Part shown: positions 34,411-46,000 of the stretch, piece by piece | How positions within the stretch are numbered: position 1 is the stretch's first letter | Layout: every line of letters begins with the position of its first letter | Made by a program: the position numbers and the translations under genes | Source of the DNA: Primula veris | Lineage: Eukaryota > Streptophyta > Magnoliopsida > Ericales > Primulaceae | Direction of reading: 5' to 3' | Length of the DNA stretch: 64,000 nt | Assembly: GCA_963682055.1 (NCBI GenBank) | Contig: OY821749.1 | Span: forward strand, 23,877,631 to 23,941,630 | The notes under the pieces: generated by a model | Databases searched by the model: none | Told to the model about the DNA's origin: nothing | The model's input: the letters and a program-made list of their open reading frames with translations, nothing else

Positions 34411-34995
34411 AACGGTCAATCGCCACAAATGAAAAACAACACAAATAACCCAATCAACTATAGATATATATACGCACAAGTTATAATAACATCAAAATCG
34501 CATTTGTAGAATTATAAATACGCAATCTCACAACGTCATACAATTTAACACGTAATGATAAATAGCAACATAAAAAAGATTCATAACATAAATGCAAAGC
34601 GTTTGCTACTTATTACATCAAAAACAACGTAGTTCGAAAAGAAAATGAAAAACAAAGGAAATACAACGCAAAATAAAAGAGGGTATTTCTCCCCCTTTAA
34701 CATCATTAAAACATAAAAAATGGTCAATCGCCACAAATGAAAAACAATACATATAACCCAATCAACTAGCAATATATGCGCACCAAATTCAATAAAGTGA
34801 TTAAGATAAAAACGCATACTATAAGTGCACAAACTCACAACGCATAAGCATAAGCAACATAATAATGATTCATAAAATAAAGTGTTTGCTACTTATTACA
34901 TCAAAAACCAACGTTGTTCGAAATCGAAAGAAATGAGAAATACAACGCAAAAACAAAAGAGAGGGTATTTCTCCCCCTTTTACATCATAAAAAAA
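34411..34995. repeat. direct duplication of about 308 bp behind the accessory ORF
   Basis: Two copies begin GGTCAATCGCCACAAATGAA (about 34414 and 34722) and both end near AGAGGGTATTTCTCCCCCTT. They differ by scattered changes and small gaps. Confidence 0.75.
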
Positions 34996-35015
34996 AAAAA
35001 AAAAACGATATCCGC

Positions 35016-36362
35016 CTAGTCGCGGTGAGAGGTCGCATCATCCTCTTCGTCTTCGTTGTCGTCTGGGGGCCCGGCAAGGTCGGGAAAATAGCCGTGGAAT
35101 TGCGCCCTTTGCTCGGCGCTTTCGCGATCTAGTTGGTCGAGCTCCTCTTATCCCGGTTGCAAGAAACGAAACATCCGACGAGTCATTTGTGCATTCCGAT
35201 ATTGGTTGATGTATAGATCGTCGTAGAATTGTTCGGTGCACGGAGGACGGTTGGAAGATCCGACTTGAGCTTTTCCGCGACCGCGAGTGGGACGAGAAGA
35301 GGAAGGCATTATGTGAGACGGGGGAAGGGACTCGGAGGAAATAGGCACATCCTCACGAGCGGCTTGCGGTGTGGGCTTAGGGCCGACATATTCTTCCTCT
35401 TCGAGGGAAAGATGAGTATAGTCGGGGCCGGACACCCGTTTACCAAACCAAGTAATGGTCTTGGCGGTAGTGTCGAATTTTATTGACATTTGGGCAAGAT
35501 AGGAGGTGTCCCAAATGTGTTTGTCCTTGTTCTTGAACAGGGTTCCACCGGGAACGAGATTGAGGTCCTTTAAGATGGCCGAAATCAAGGCACCGTAAGG
35601 TAGCCCATTCTTGGATTTCGTTTTTAACGAATCCATCTTAAAGAGAATGAGTGTCGCGAAGTCAAGTCTGACTCGGCGATGGATGCACCCAAGAAGAAAG
35701 ATGTACTCATTAGTAACATCCGTGAAGTTGGAGGTATGAGGGAGGACTATGTGAGAGAGGATGTGGTAGGCTAGTTTGTTGCGAAAGAGAAGGCCATGGG
35801 CTTTGTTAGAGCGATTGTTGTGGGCGGGATGAAATAGCTCATCTTTGAAATCGGTAAAATTAACGATGTTGAGCATTTCGCAAAGTTCGTCACTTTGCTC
35901 GTACACCCCCTTAGCATCGAGGTGTAGAAGATTTCGTAAACGGTCTATACCGTAAACGAAGGGTTGGCCATTAAACGATGAACGCACGCGGAGTGCGTCA
36001 TCATGACCCCGATCAAGAACTAGGTTATGGTAAAATTCATATACATTGTCAATGAAAAAAGGCTATTTTAGAGTAATAATTACGTTGAGTTTTTGGAAGT
36101 TTAAATCTTGCATGAGAAGAGGAAAACGTTCAAGAAATAAAGGCATGTCTAATGTAAAGTTAGTCAAGATAGCTCTTTTACCCATTGTAGATGGATAGAG
36201 AGGAGGAAGAGAGCCGGAAGAGGCACCGGGGCCCGATGGTGGAGCGGTGGAGGAGCCGGTTCGTCGACCGTGAGGAACACGGGGGCGGCTCGGGGACGGA
36301 GGCACGTAGTCGTCCTCATGGTCGTCGACGAGGTGTGGTTGAACTTTCTTGGTGCGAACCAT
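35016..36362 (-). pseudogene. MULE accessory ORF, plant transposon-protein family, two in-frame stops (448 codons)
   Basis: A single frame runs from ATG at 36362 to a stop at 35016, broken only by TAG at 36063-36065 and TAA at 35148-35150. The N-terminus is basic and Pro/Ser-rich (PPSPSRPRVPHGRRTGSSTA). The central domain shows VYEFYHNLV, GIDRLRNLLHLD, FRNKLAYHILSHIVLP, HRRVRLDFATLILFKM and LPYGALISAILKDLNL, the pattern of the same plant transposon-protein family as the ORF at 562-1848. The end after the second stop is acidic (DDNEDEEDDAT), as is usual for the family, so the reading frame was once longer. It lies downstream of the transposase on the same strand. Function is unknown. A spliced form that avoids the stops is not evident. 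Confidence 0.7.
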
Positions 36363-36609
36363 GGTTGGAATTTTAAAAAAATTAGGGTTTTTGAAAAATT
36401 CGTATTTTGAAAAAAAAGGGTTTCAAGAAACGGAAGCAATCGATTGTTGATTATAAGGATTAATAAGAGAATTGGGTTATATATATGTAGATATTAGGGA
36501 TTTTTGATAGATTTTGATAGAAAGAGGCGATTTTGGAAGAGAGAGAGGGTGATATAATTGTTGAATGAAATAGAATTAGGGTTTGAAAGAAGTTAAAAGG
36601 CTGAAAAAC

Positions 36610-37065
36610 AGAAAAACGATCGGTCGTTTTTGAATTACGATCGGTCGTTTTTGGACAAAATTCTTCCAGTGAGCACACTTAAAAAACGACTGGTCGTTTT
36701 TGCAGAACGATCGGTCGTCTGTGTAAAAACGATCGGTCGTTTTTCACTACGATCGGTCGTTTTTGTACAAAATTCTTCCAGTGAGCACACTTAAAAAACG
36801 ACTGGTCGTTTTTGCAGAACGATCGGTCGTCTGTGTAAAAACGATCGGTCGTTTTTCACAGAGATCGGTCGTTTTTGTACAAAATTCTTCCAGTGAGCAC
36901 ACTTAAAAAACGACTGGTCGTTTTTGCAGAACGATCGGTCGTCTGTGTAAAAACGATCGGTCGTTTTTCACAGAGATCGGTCGTTTTTGTACAAAATTCT
37001 TCCAGTGAGCACAATTAAAAAACGATCGGTCGTTTCAAAATTATGATCGGTCGTTTGCACTTTTT
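36610..37065. repeat. 112-bp tandem repeat built from the GATCGGTCGT motif
   Basis: TTCTTCCAGTGAGCACACTT recurs at 36661, 36773 and 36885, and a variant at 36997: an exact 112-bp period. Each unit holds four GATCGGTCGT or GACTGGTCGT motifs, about 16 in all. It separates the two MULE ORFs and so could contain the promoter of the accessory ORF. Confidence 0.9.
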
Positions 37066-37136
37066 GACACTGATTTGGCAAGAAAAATATATAAAAATAT
37101 AAAAATATATATAAAATCAATCAAATATATATATTT

Positions 37137-37250
37137 ATGTTAATTGCACTTATTTATTTATGTTGTTCATTCTAATTTTTATGTTAATTGCACTTATTTA
37201 TTTATGTTGTTCATTCTACTTTTTATGTTAATTGCACTTATTTATTTACT
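37137..37250. repeat. 44-bp tandem repeat (about 2.6 copies)
   Basis: ATGTTAATTGCACTTATTTA starts at 37137, 37181 and 37225. Confidence 0.85.
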
Positions 37251-37402
37251 CTGATACTTAACAAACCAGTTTATCTTCTCAAAAAACAGTATGAAAAAAC
37301 ACTGAGAATAAATATAGATATTTCATCTTAAAAAAGACAATTACAATCGAAAAATTAAAATAGTACAAGATACATATTGTCTCGTTTAAGCTACAGCTAA
37401 AA

Positions 37403-40074
37403 TCATAAGCGTCGAGCACGTATTGGATACGGACACTTACGACAATCATGTCCTCCCCCTTGACAACTAGAACATCTCATAAGTGCTCGTCTCTCCGACT
37501 GATCCATACCATTATGAATACGAGTAGATCTTGGACGACCCCTTTCTCTTAAAAGAGTAACATCCGGAAGAAATAATCTATCACATGAATCCCAATAGTC
37601 TTGATGCCGAAGAGGACAAAATTGCGCCGAGTACGTACCTTCGTATGATTCAAGACTGTAATATTTTACTATGTAAGCTTCCCAATCAAGACGGTTTGCA
37701 GCGCATACGGAAAACACATGTGAACAATGGATTCCATCACTCTGCCACTTACCGCAATCGCATTGCCAAAGTGAAAAGTCGACAACTTGAGTATTGCCTC
37801 CCCTGGAATTTCTTGAACTTGTACACACGGAATAAACCCCTCTTTCATAATCGAAAGTAACATTGGTATGACCAATGTCCGACCTACGTTTCTCTAAAAT
37901 TTTAAGGATATTGGGACATATCTTGTGCCGCTGTTTCTCATCCCGATTACTATCTTTTTCCGCTCGCAAAAATAGTGTACCAACTTATAGAAAATAAGCT
38001 GCACAGCAGCAGTGATTGGTAAATTACGAGCAGCTTTTAAAACATTATTGAAAATTTCAGCCATGTTTGTGGTCATGTTACCATGTCGCCTCCCTTTATC
38101 ATGAAAATATGACCATTTTTCCGCAGGCTCTCTTATCAACCATTGATATGCTTGAGGACTCATGACTTTTATTGCTTCCATGATTCTTTTTAATTTTCTT
38201 TCTTGTAATTCCCAAATGGCGTTCTCCGCTAACTTGTGTAAGTCAGGATCTCCTTTGAAAGCTTTCTTAAAATTATCCAAAAAATGATTTGAACAATATC
38301 GATGAACAAAACCTTGACCACGCCAAACTCCTCTCACTGCACTTAGAATACCAGCATGTCTATCCGAAATTAGACAAATATTCACGCGCTCTTTAATCAC
38401 ATGTCGCATAATGTTAGAAAGAAAATAGCTCCACGAAATTGTACTCTCCTCAGCAACAAATGCACAACCAATGGGAAAAACATGATTATCTGCATCCGAT
38501 GCCATGGCCAACAAAATCTTACCTTTATACTTCCCATATAAGTGAGTAGCATCAATAGCGATAACTGGCCTACAATACTGAAATGCATCAATAACGGCCT
38601 TAAATGTGAAGAAAAATCTGTTCAATACCTCAGTCACTGGATTTCCTACCACATCGTAAACTGGCGTGGTCTCATAAGAAGCAACGGTACCGGGATTATA
38701 CTTTTGAAGCGCTTTCATAAATTTAGGTAAAACCTTATACGAGTCTTCCCAATTACCAAATATCTCTGCGATTGCTTTTTGTTTACCCAAATAAGCTTTT
38801 TTGTATGAAACTGACATTTCAAAGCGGGCATTCACAATCTCTTTAACTAATGAAATCTTCATCATAGGATTAGTTGTGATGGCATTTCGAATGGTTTGGG
38901 CAACAAGATTGGAATCTAACTGTGGATGATCAGTTGTAAGCTCGGCATGAATGCATGTATGAGGACCGTTGTACACCGACACTTCAAAAAATCCATGTTT
39001 CTTTCTTAGTGAAGCTCGTAGTTTCCATTTGCATTGTTGAGTTTCGGCCAGTTTACAACGAATTTCCCAAAATTTTGCCTTCGAACTTTTAGTGGAAAAA
39101 TGGATGTTACTTTTGATTGACCAAAGTTTTATTCCCTTTTTCAACATTTCTTTATCCCTAAATAAAAGACCAATAAAAGGATCATTAACTTGAGGATCCC
39201 AAAATCCAGGATACATCATATAATTTCGTCTCTGGTTACTATAATTTTCTTGAGTGTCGAACGGTTCATTAAACAAACTTGACATTGGTTGATGCATAGG
39301 AATTTCATCGGTAATAGTATTATTCGCCAATTGTGACCCACTTGATTGGTCGTTTTCATCCTCATCCATATACAAGCCCATTTCAGTTGATAATTCTTCG
39401 TACTCAACTTCTTGTACATTTTCTTCGTCATCGTCAGACTCGTTTTCGCTAATATTGAAGTCCGGATCTTCATCCTCTGGTTCATCCCCAAGTTCTATCG
39501 ACCAACCAATATTATCTGCCAATCGACACACTGCATCCAAATGTGTCAAATCTGGTTCGTTGTTCTCAGAATATACCTCTAGCATTGGCTCTTGTCGAAT
39601 GGGTGTTCTACTTGATGTACCGATTTCATGCATTGGCTCTTGTCGAATGGGTGTTCCACTTGATGTACCGATTTCATTAGTGGAAAGAATATTATAATAC
39701 AACCCGTAATCTTGATCAGAAGAGTAAACTTGCTCAATTTCAACATATAACTCTATAAACGTTCTTCCATTTTCTTCTATTAACTCAAGCATGGTTTCCA
39801 ACGAATCATTATCATCAACAGCCAATCGCATATATTTAAACTCAGTAAGTGTAGTCAGATATGGATAACGACATGTTAAACTCAAACGATTTGAAGTCGA
39901 TGATACATCAAGTATCTTAAACAATTTTTCCAAAAATTGGTCGTATGTCGTGTTTCTAGATACCTTAAAAAAAAATTTATAAGAAATATCATAAGATAAC
40001 CCCTCGCTAATAGTTTCCATTATCGTACCTCCCCAATAACACATAATTGTAGGATTTTTCATTTCGATAACCAC
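37403..40074 (-). pseudogene. MuDR-type MULE transposase with one frameshift
   Basis: Frame one (40074-37894) gives an N-terminal variable region, then the MuDR DNA-binding part (about MYPGFWDPQVNDPFIGLLFR, with KFWEIRCKLAETQQCKWKLR), then the MULE catalytic domain: AIDATHLYGKYKG with the first Asp at about residue 508, LISDRHAG with the second Asp at about 571, and NMAEIFNNVLKAARNLPI. At about 37967-37972 the frame shifts by one base in a run of five T (coding strand), and the protein continues in a second frame (to 37403). That part has the SWIM zinc finger (WQCDCGKW...HCSHV) and a C-terminal CX2CX4HX4C zinc knuckle (CSSCQGGGHDCRKC). All domains of an autonomous MULE transposase are therefore present. 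The one-base change could be a mutation or a sequencing error in the homopolymer. The enzyme cuts and joins DNA at the element's TIRs. Confidence 0.88.
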
Positions 40075-40275
40075 ACGGTAAAATTAACAATTTTACTCAA
40101 ATAATACTCCAACAACACAAAATATTGAGCTTTTACCTGTTTTGGAAGAGATCTGAGATTTGCCCTAAAATGATCTAAGAGCTCTGTTTTTTTTATTTTT
40201 ACAGTGGTCTGGGAAATGAGATGAGTACAGTGGTCTGGGGAAATGAGATGAGTTTTTTAAGTACAAGTATTTCTG

Positions 40276-40523
40276 AAAAACGACCGATCGAAATGTACAT
40301 AACGACCGATCGTTTTTGTCTGAAAAACGACCGGTCGTATTGTCCAATTCGACCGATCGTTTATTGTCCAAATTGTTCCAGAGAGTTCAATAATAAAACG
40401 ACCGGTCGTTTTAATAATTTCGATCGGTCGTTTTTCGAAAGTAGACCATTTTGGGAATATTACAGAAAGGTAGCCCATTCTGGGAATTATGTGTGGTCAC
40501 TGTACCATTTCAGCAAAAAACTC
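40276..40523 (-). repeat. right TIR of the MULE
   Basis: Inverted copy of 33626-33873, starting GAGTTTTTTGCT on the minus strand. Three mismatches were counted by eye. Confidence 0.92.
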
Positions 40524-40532
40524 TCTAATTCA

Positions 40533-41302
40533 ACCCAGTTGTACACAACGTCACTTTGACGCAAAGAGAGATATAGAAACATATAGATATATATAGAGAG
40601 AGAGAAAACATCCAAATCGGAGAAGAAAAGAAAACGACAAATCGCCAGATAGGAGAAGATAACCGAAATTTACATCGGTTACAAAGAAGAAAGAAAGAAA
40701 TAACCTCAAATCGGAGAACACGAACGGTACTTCGCCGGAGATAAAGGAACAACATATCGCCAGAATCGGAGAAAAATGAATCGGAGAGAAGAAAAAAACA
40801 AATCGAATAGTATATTGGTATTTTTATGTATGTATATATAGATGTGAGTTTGTATATATGTATGGGAATGTGAGTTTGTATGTATATGTGTATGAGAAAA
40901 AAAAAACATATGTGAAACATTATCGTCCGAAGAAGATGATCGGAAAACGGCGTATCATCACCGGAGAAATAAAACAAAGAATACGAGATCAGAGAAAAAA
41001 GGAAAAGAATCACCATATTATAACTGTCACCGGAGAAGGTGATCGGAATCTCGCCGGAGACGAAACTGTCACTGCTAAATCTCGTTGAAAAATTGAAATG
41101 AGACGTAATAACCACTCCAAATCGCTTCAAAGATCGCCACAAACGCAATCATAGGTCAAAACGGACGATCGACAAAACTCGTCGGAAAACTGACCGGAAT
41201 CTCACAGGAAAAGTCGTCCAAGAACTGAAAACCGATCACCGCAGCGCAACGAAAAAATATATATATATATGTATATAAGCACATATATAAGGTTTGATAC
41301 CA
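40533..41302 (-). other. internal region of the TRIM-like element, right part
   Basis: Non-coding sequence next to the primer-binding site. A 207-codon minus-strand frame exists but is low-complexity (Phe/Ile/Tyr/Ser from T-rich tracts and a microsatellite) and has no gag or pol motif. Confidence 0.5.
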
Positions 41303-41446
41303 TGTTAAATTCTGTGATCGGGGATTGATCACAATAGTATTTAGAGAAAAAAACCCTAATATAAAATGAAATGTGATCAACAAAGTTTTACAATTGACGT
41401 AGATAGCTATTTATAGACTAATCTAACTAATTTACGTATCTTAACA
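41303..41446 (-). repeat. 5' LTR of the TRIM-like element
   Basis: 144 bp. Preceded on the plus strand by GGTTTGATACCA, which is the primer-binding site TGGTATCA read on the minus strand. Confidence 0.8.
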
Positions 41447-43059
41447 AGTTTTTAGAATATTACACTCTAATTTCACATGTGTATCAGTATGTGATTCTTC
41501 ATAAGTACATTCCCCATCCCGACTGGGAAGAGAAATAATTAAATTCATCAAAATAATAACAATGAAAAAACAAGAGGAAAAAAAGAGCTTAAACAATTAT
41601 ATCTCAACGTTCTCTTCTTCACTTTATGGAAATAACATATTATACCAAGAATCAAGTTCGTTAACATTTGCTATATAAAAAGGACAGGAAAAGTTGAGAA
41701 AGCTGAAAAGTCGGAAAAAAAATTCAAAAAAATGGCAAAATATTTTTAAAATCTAAAAACTCTGAAAATTCTCTTACACCGTTTCTAAATCAGTCTAAAC
41801 GACAAAATACATCACACAATGTCCTTAAATTAAACAATCAGTGTCATTTATACTGTTTCTAAAACAGACTAAACGAAAAAATACACTAGACATTGCTTCA
41901 ATGTAAACACTTTATAATCATTTGAGAAAAGTTTCTACTCATTTGGAAACTGATATTGGTCAAAATTGTAATTTTTTGAAAACATTAATAAAGTAAAATC
42001 TATTTTATTTCATTAAAAGGTTGACTAGCAATCAACGAATAAATTAGGGATCTACATGCAAAAATCGAATCGTGAGCACATTTCAATTGTATTCTACTTC
42101 AAAGTTCATGGACTCTTGTAATCAAACTAGTTAATAAAAAAATTACACTTTTTAGTCCCTAATTAATAAACGCAGCAACTATGGTTTATGGAGCTCATCT
42201 ATTGTCGGTTTTGTGGAGAGAGAAACAATTTGGAGAAGTACAATTGAGTGCTCTTTTATATTTAATGAAATCGGCCAAAAACGTGACCTAATCCTCAATA
42301 CATGTAACACTAATTATAAAGCAATAACTTGATCGTGTCGCGTTATGATTTTCAACAATATGAGTGTAAATTAAAAAAAGTAAATATTGTACACGTTGTT
42401 TTTCCTTATTGATCGGTAATTGTTCTTACTCGGATTATAATTTTTTATTACATTTATGCTCGATCTGATAACTTAATCTTAATTTTGATCTTGAACTTTT
42501 TCTTAATGCGCGGTCTTTTCCTTTGACTTTTCTTGATGTATGCTCTAGTGATATAAACTCTGATAAATATCTTTTTTTTATATTCTTTTCTCTGTGATTT
42601 TTCAGGCCCCTTTTCTACTGAAAATACTTGGCTATTTATAGACATTTATGTGTCATAGAATGTTGACAAATGTCTCTATCTCATGCGTCATCTCATGGTC
42701 TTTTCTATTGTGGACCTTTATTAATTGGATTAAAATAATTATTGAATAATTTCCGCTTATTTTAAGTGGAAAAAATACTGTTATACCCCGAGTCTTATGC
42801 TAAATGTGTTGGATACCCATTAATGACGTATGGGTCGATTCGTACCCGAATATGTATATTCGGATCTGATTTTTGTGTTCTATGAGTAATGTTCGGTTAT
42901 TTCGGCCGGAACCTTTATTTTTCCACAAAATTCATCTCATAATTAACGAATTAATTTAAGTATGACGAAGAACTAGAAATAAAGAAATCACAAATCTCTT
43001 CATACCAAATTATAAATTAATCATTGTTGTCACCAAACACATTTTCTAAAAAACAAGCC
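41447..43059. other. intergenic, 3' flank of the polygalacturonase
   Basis: AT-rich sequence. No gene or clear element was recognised. Confidence 0.5.
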
Positions 43060-46000
43060 TCAAAAGAAATTAAAACATTTACCACTTTCATGTGTGTTAG
43101 ACAATTCCGAACAAGGCCATGGACTAACCTTAAGAGCACCACCATTAACATCTGAACATTTCCATGGCACACTTCTCTTAATTCCACTATTACCCCCATG
43201 AAAATTAATATTTAACAAACATATCCCCTCAAAAGGCGAACCCTTCAACCCTTGTATCGAACCTGGTTGTTGTACTTTCTCACCCCAAACATTTTTAATC
43301 GTTACACCCTTAACTATCGGAAGAGCATTCGGATTAAATCTATTATCAGGATGGTCCCCTACATTACCCGCAATTTTAATCCCCTTCTGCACATCTTCCA
43401 TGTAAATATTCGAAAATGTGATGTTTTTTATTGTTCCTCCTCTACCGATGTTTGTTTTCAAATGTATACCTATACCGGAGTTGTATATATTTATGTGTTC
43501 GGCAAAAACGTTATATATTCCACCTGACGTTTCACTACCTATTGCTATTCCGGCAAATGGAGACGATCCGTATATTCTGCGAATAGTTATGTCTTTGCTA
43601 GGCCTATTATAGGAAATCCCGTATTCGTCCCAACCACTTTTGACTGCTACAAGGTCGTCTCCCGTGGTAATGTATGAATCCTCGATGCATACATTGTTGC
43701 TCGAATCTGTCAATAAAGTGATATACAATAATTTCACTACACGTTGAGTATCATTTTGTTAAATGTAGACAAATACATTTTTCGGTAATTTTGAGCGGCA
43801 AATTTTTTATTATGAGGCACTTTGGTATGCTTATTCTCGAGTGAGTCGATGAAAGTTGTTGAAGAAGAATTGCATAATCATGTTTGTTTATACCTTATTC
43901 TCAACAAAGAAATTTACAGCATACTATAAATGTTTGCAAAAGAATATTGAGATATGTATGCAACGACTAGAAAATGGCAAATTTGTTTTGCCAAACTAGA
44001 CTATTAGGACCAAATTTATTATTAAACTAACAGTCTCGACTTAATTCAAAAATTTGTGAAGTTTAAACATATAATCTATCTATAAAATCAACTAGCATTT
44101 ATAATCTTGGCAAAATGAATATCAAGTCCATAACCTACCGGGATCAATGCCATCGGTGTTAGGAGAGTCATGTGGGGCCGTTATAGTCACGTGTCGGATA
44201 ACGACATTGCTGTTAGAAACGTAAAAAAAAAAAAAAAGAGTCAGCTGCTATGTAAAATTAGTATCTACGGTTTGCAATTAAGCAAAAGTTCACTTCTAAA
44301 CTCGCTTACAGAAAACCTATATTGAAAGGCTACCTGCAATATACGGGGTGGATGTTCCAAAATGGGGAGTTCTTGAAATTAACATTGGAAATAATGATGT
44401 GTCGAGAATGCATGAATTCGACTAGACTAGGTCTAGTGAATTGTAGCGTACGCGTCCTCCACATGTTCCACCACACTCCTCCCTGCCCATCAATTGTTCC
44501 GTTCTCACCTATATATGCACACATATACTTGTTCATCAAAAATCAAAATATACCAAAATCTTAGTGGCGAAAAGAAAGAAAGGATTCATCCTCAAATGTC
44601 GTAATCATGTCACAAAATCTAGATCCATACTGATAACCGGACGTGATCTATGTGTTTTAGGAATCATCGATCCATACCACAAGATTATAAACTTTTAAGA
44701 ACAAACAATGTTAAATTTCTATTGGTTAGTAACTTAGTATGTCGACCACATGTCACATAACCTGTATATTCCAATCTTGTTCGAAGTTAAGATATAAACG
44801 AAATGCCATTCTTATTATTATTGACCTGTAATGATTACGTCATGAAGCCCGTCGCCATGGATAAAGCTAATGTACCTTCCACCTGACCGCTCTCTCCCTC
44901 TTCCATACGATGGCAGTGGTGCGATCAAATGCCAATGTCTTGTATCCTAATTAAACCATTATACAAATTTAAAAAGGAGCTCTAATCAGTGTTAGTAAAC
45001 GTGTGGTGTTAGATTTTCATTACAACTAAATGGTTTTACAGCTTAGATACAAAAGGACAGTAAGCACTAAGCACTATAACTTAAAAATAAAAGAAGCAGG
45101 AAAAAAAATACTAAAAATCTGCATTTATATTTGTCACATACTTATTCGGTACAGAACATAAATATAACAAGTACTCACGGAATGGAATGTGTGATGAACT
45201 GATGACACGAGAAATTATCAGAAATAAATGGTTATATTCCTACTTCCTAGGATATTCAAATTAGTGTCTTATTCTGCTAAAAGTATATTCATATTATTGT
45301 TACCTTAGAGTCGATGATTATTTATGGGTATATAAAATAAACAGCCCATATAATTTAGTTGTTAAAATTTGAAAACATTGCACTCATTTAGAAAACCAAA
45401 TAGACATTCGAAGCCTCAAAATTAACATATTATCAAATCATTACGTATAATATAATTTACAATTGCAATCCCCACCGCACCATAATTCAACATTGCATCT
45501 CATTACATCAAAAAGAGAAATTGTAAACGTTGTGCTGCACGTATTTAATTAGTGCTGCAAATGAGTTGAGACTCGTTTACTAACGAGTTTTAAAATCTTC
45601 CTCGACCTTGGCTCTTGTTCATGAGTCATTTCTCAACAAGTTTTTTTGCCAAATTCAATGTCATTTTGATTAAAAAAATATTTTTTACTTAGCTAAAATA
45701 AATGTTAATATAAGCAATATTACATTTAGTTATTGTAAGTTTAGTTTTAATTAGATTAAATTTTAAAAAATAAATTTATTATATAAATTGAAGAGTATTT
45801 ATCGGATCATCAACATTATAATTTAATAAATTTTACATATATAAGCACGAAAATATATTAAAAATAATTCAATGAGCTTTTAAATAAGCCGAACACAAAG
45901 CTAATTATTCTGTTCATGTCCGGCTCATTAGTAAATGAATGAACATGAACCGAGTGTTTAACGAGTCAAACATGATTGTGTTCATGAACAGTTGGATTCG

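Larger units (their letters stand above)
33626..40523 (-). mobile_element. Mutator-like element (MULE), 6898 bp, 248-bp TIRs, nearly autonomous
   Basis: TIRs at 33626-33873 and 40276-40523 are inverted copies that differ at three positions. Both are flanked by the identical 9-bp TCTAATTCA (33617-33625 and 40524-40532), the exact Mutator target-duplication length. Inside, on the minus strand, are a MuDR-type transposase (37403-40074) and an accessory ORF (35016-36362). The high TIR similarity and the perfect duplication indicate recent insertion. One frameshift in the transposase and two stops in the accessory ORF probably make this copy inactive. Confidence 0.93.
32810..41446 (-). mobile_element. 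TRIM-like copia retrotransposon interrupted by a MULE
   Basis: Two direct repeats of about 145 bp (32810-32955 and 41303-41446) read TGTTAAGATA...TTTAACA on the minus strand. Next to the right copy the minus strand reads TGGTATCAAACC (41291-41302), a match to the initiator-methionine tRNA primer site. Next to the left copy it reads CAACTTGAAGGGGCG, a polypurine tract. The flanks AGTTC (32805-32809) and AGTTT (41447-41451) are a near-perfect 5-bp target duplication. Without the nested MULE the element would be about 1.7 kb with no coding sequence, as expected for a terminal-repeat retrotransposon in miniature. Confidence 0.8.

Noticed and set aside
36610..37065. CRISPR-like array from the regular spacing
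   Set aside because: Units are tandem 112-bp copies with identical 'spacers' in a plant nuclear transposon; not a CRISPR array.
40525..41148. 207-codon minus-strand open frame
   Set aside because: Low-complexity Phe/Ile/Tyr/Ser sequence from T-rich tracts and a microsatellite in the TRIM interior; no domain, and it runs into the MULE border.
42454..42645. 63-codon minus-strand frame rich in Lys
   Set aside because: Composition follows from T-rich DNA; no conserved pattern.
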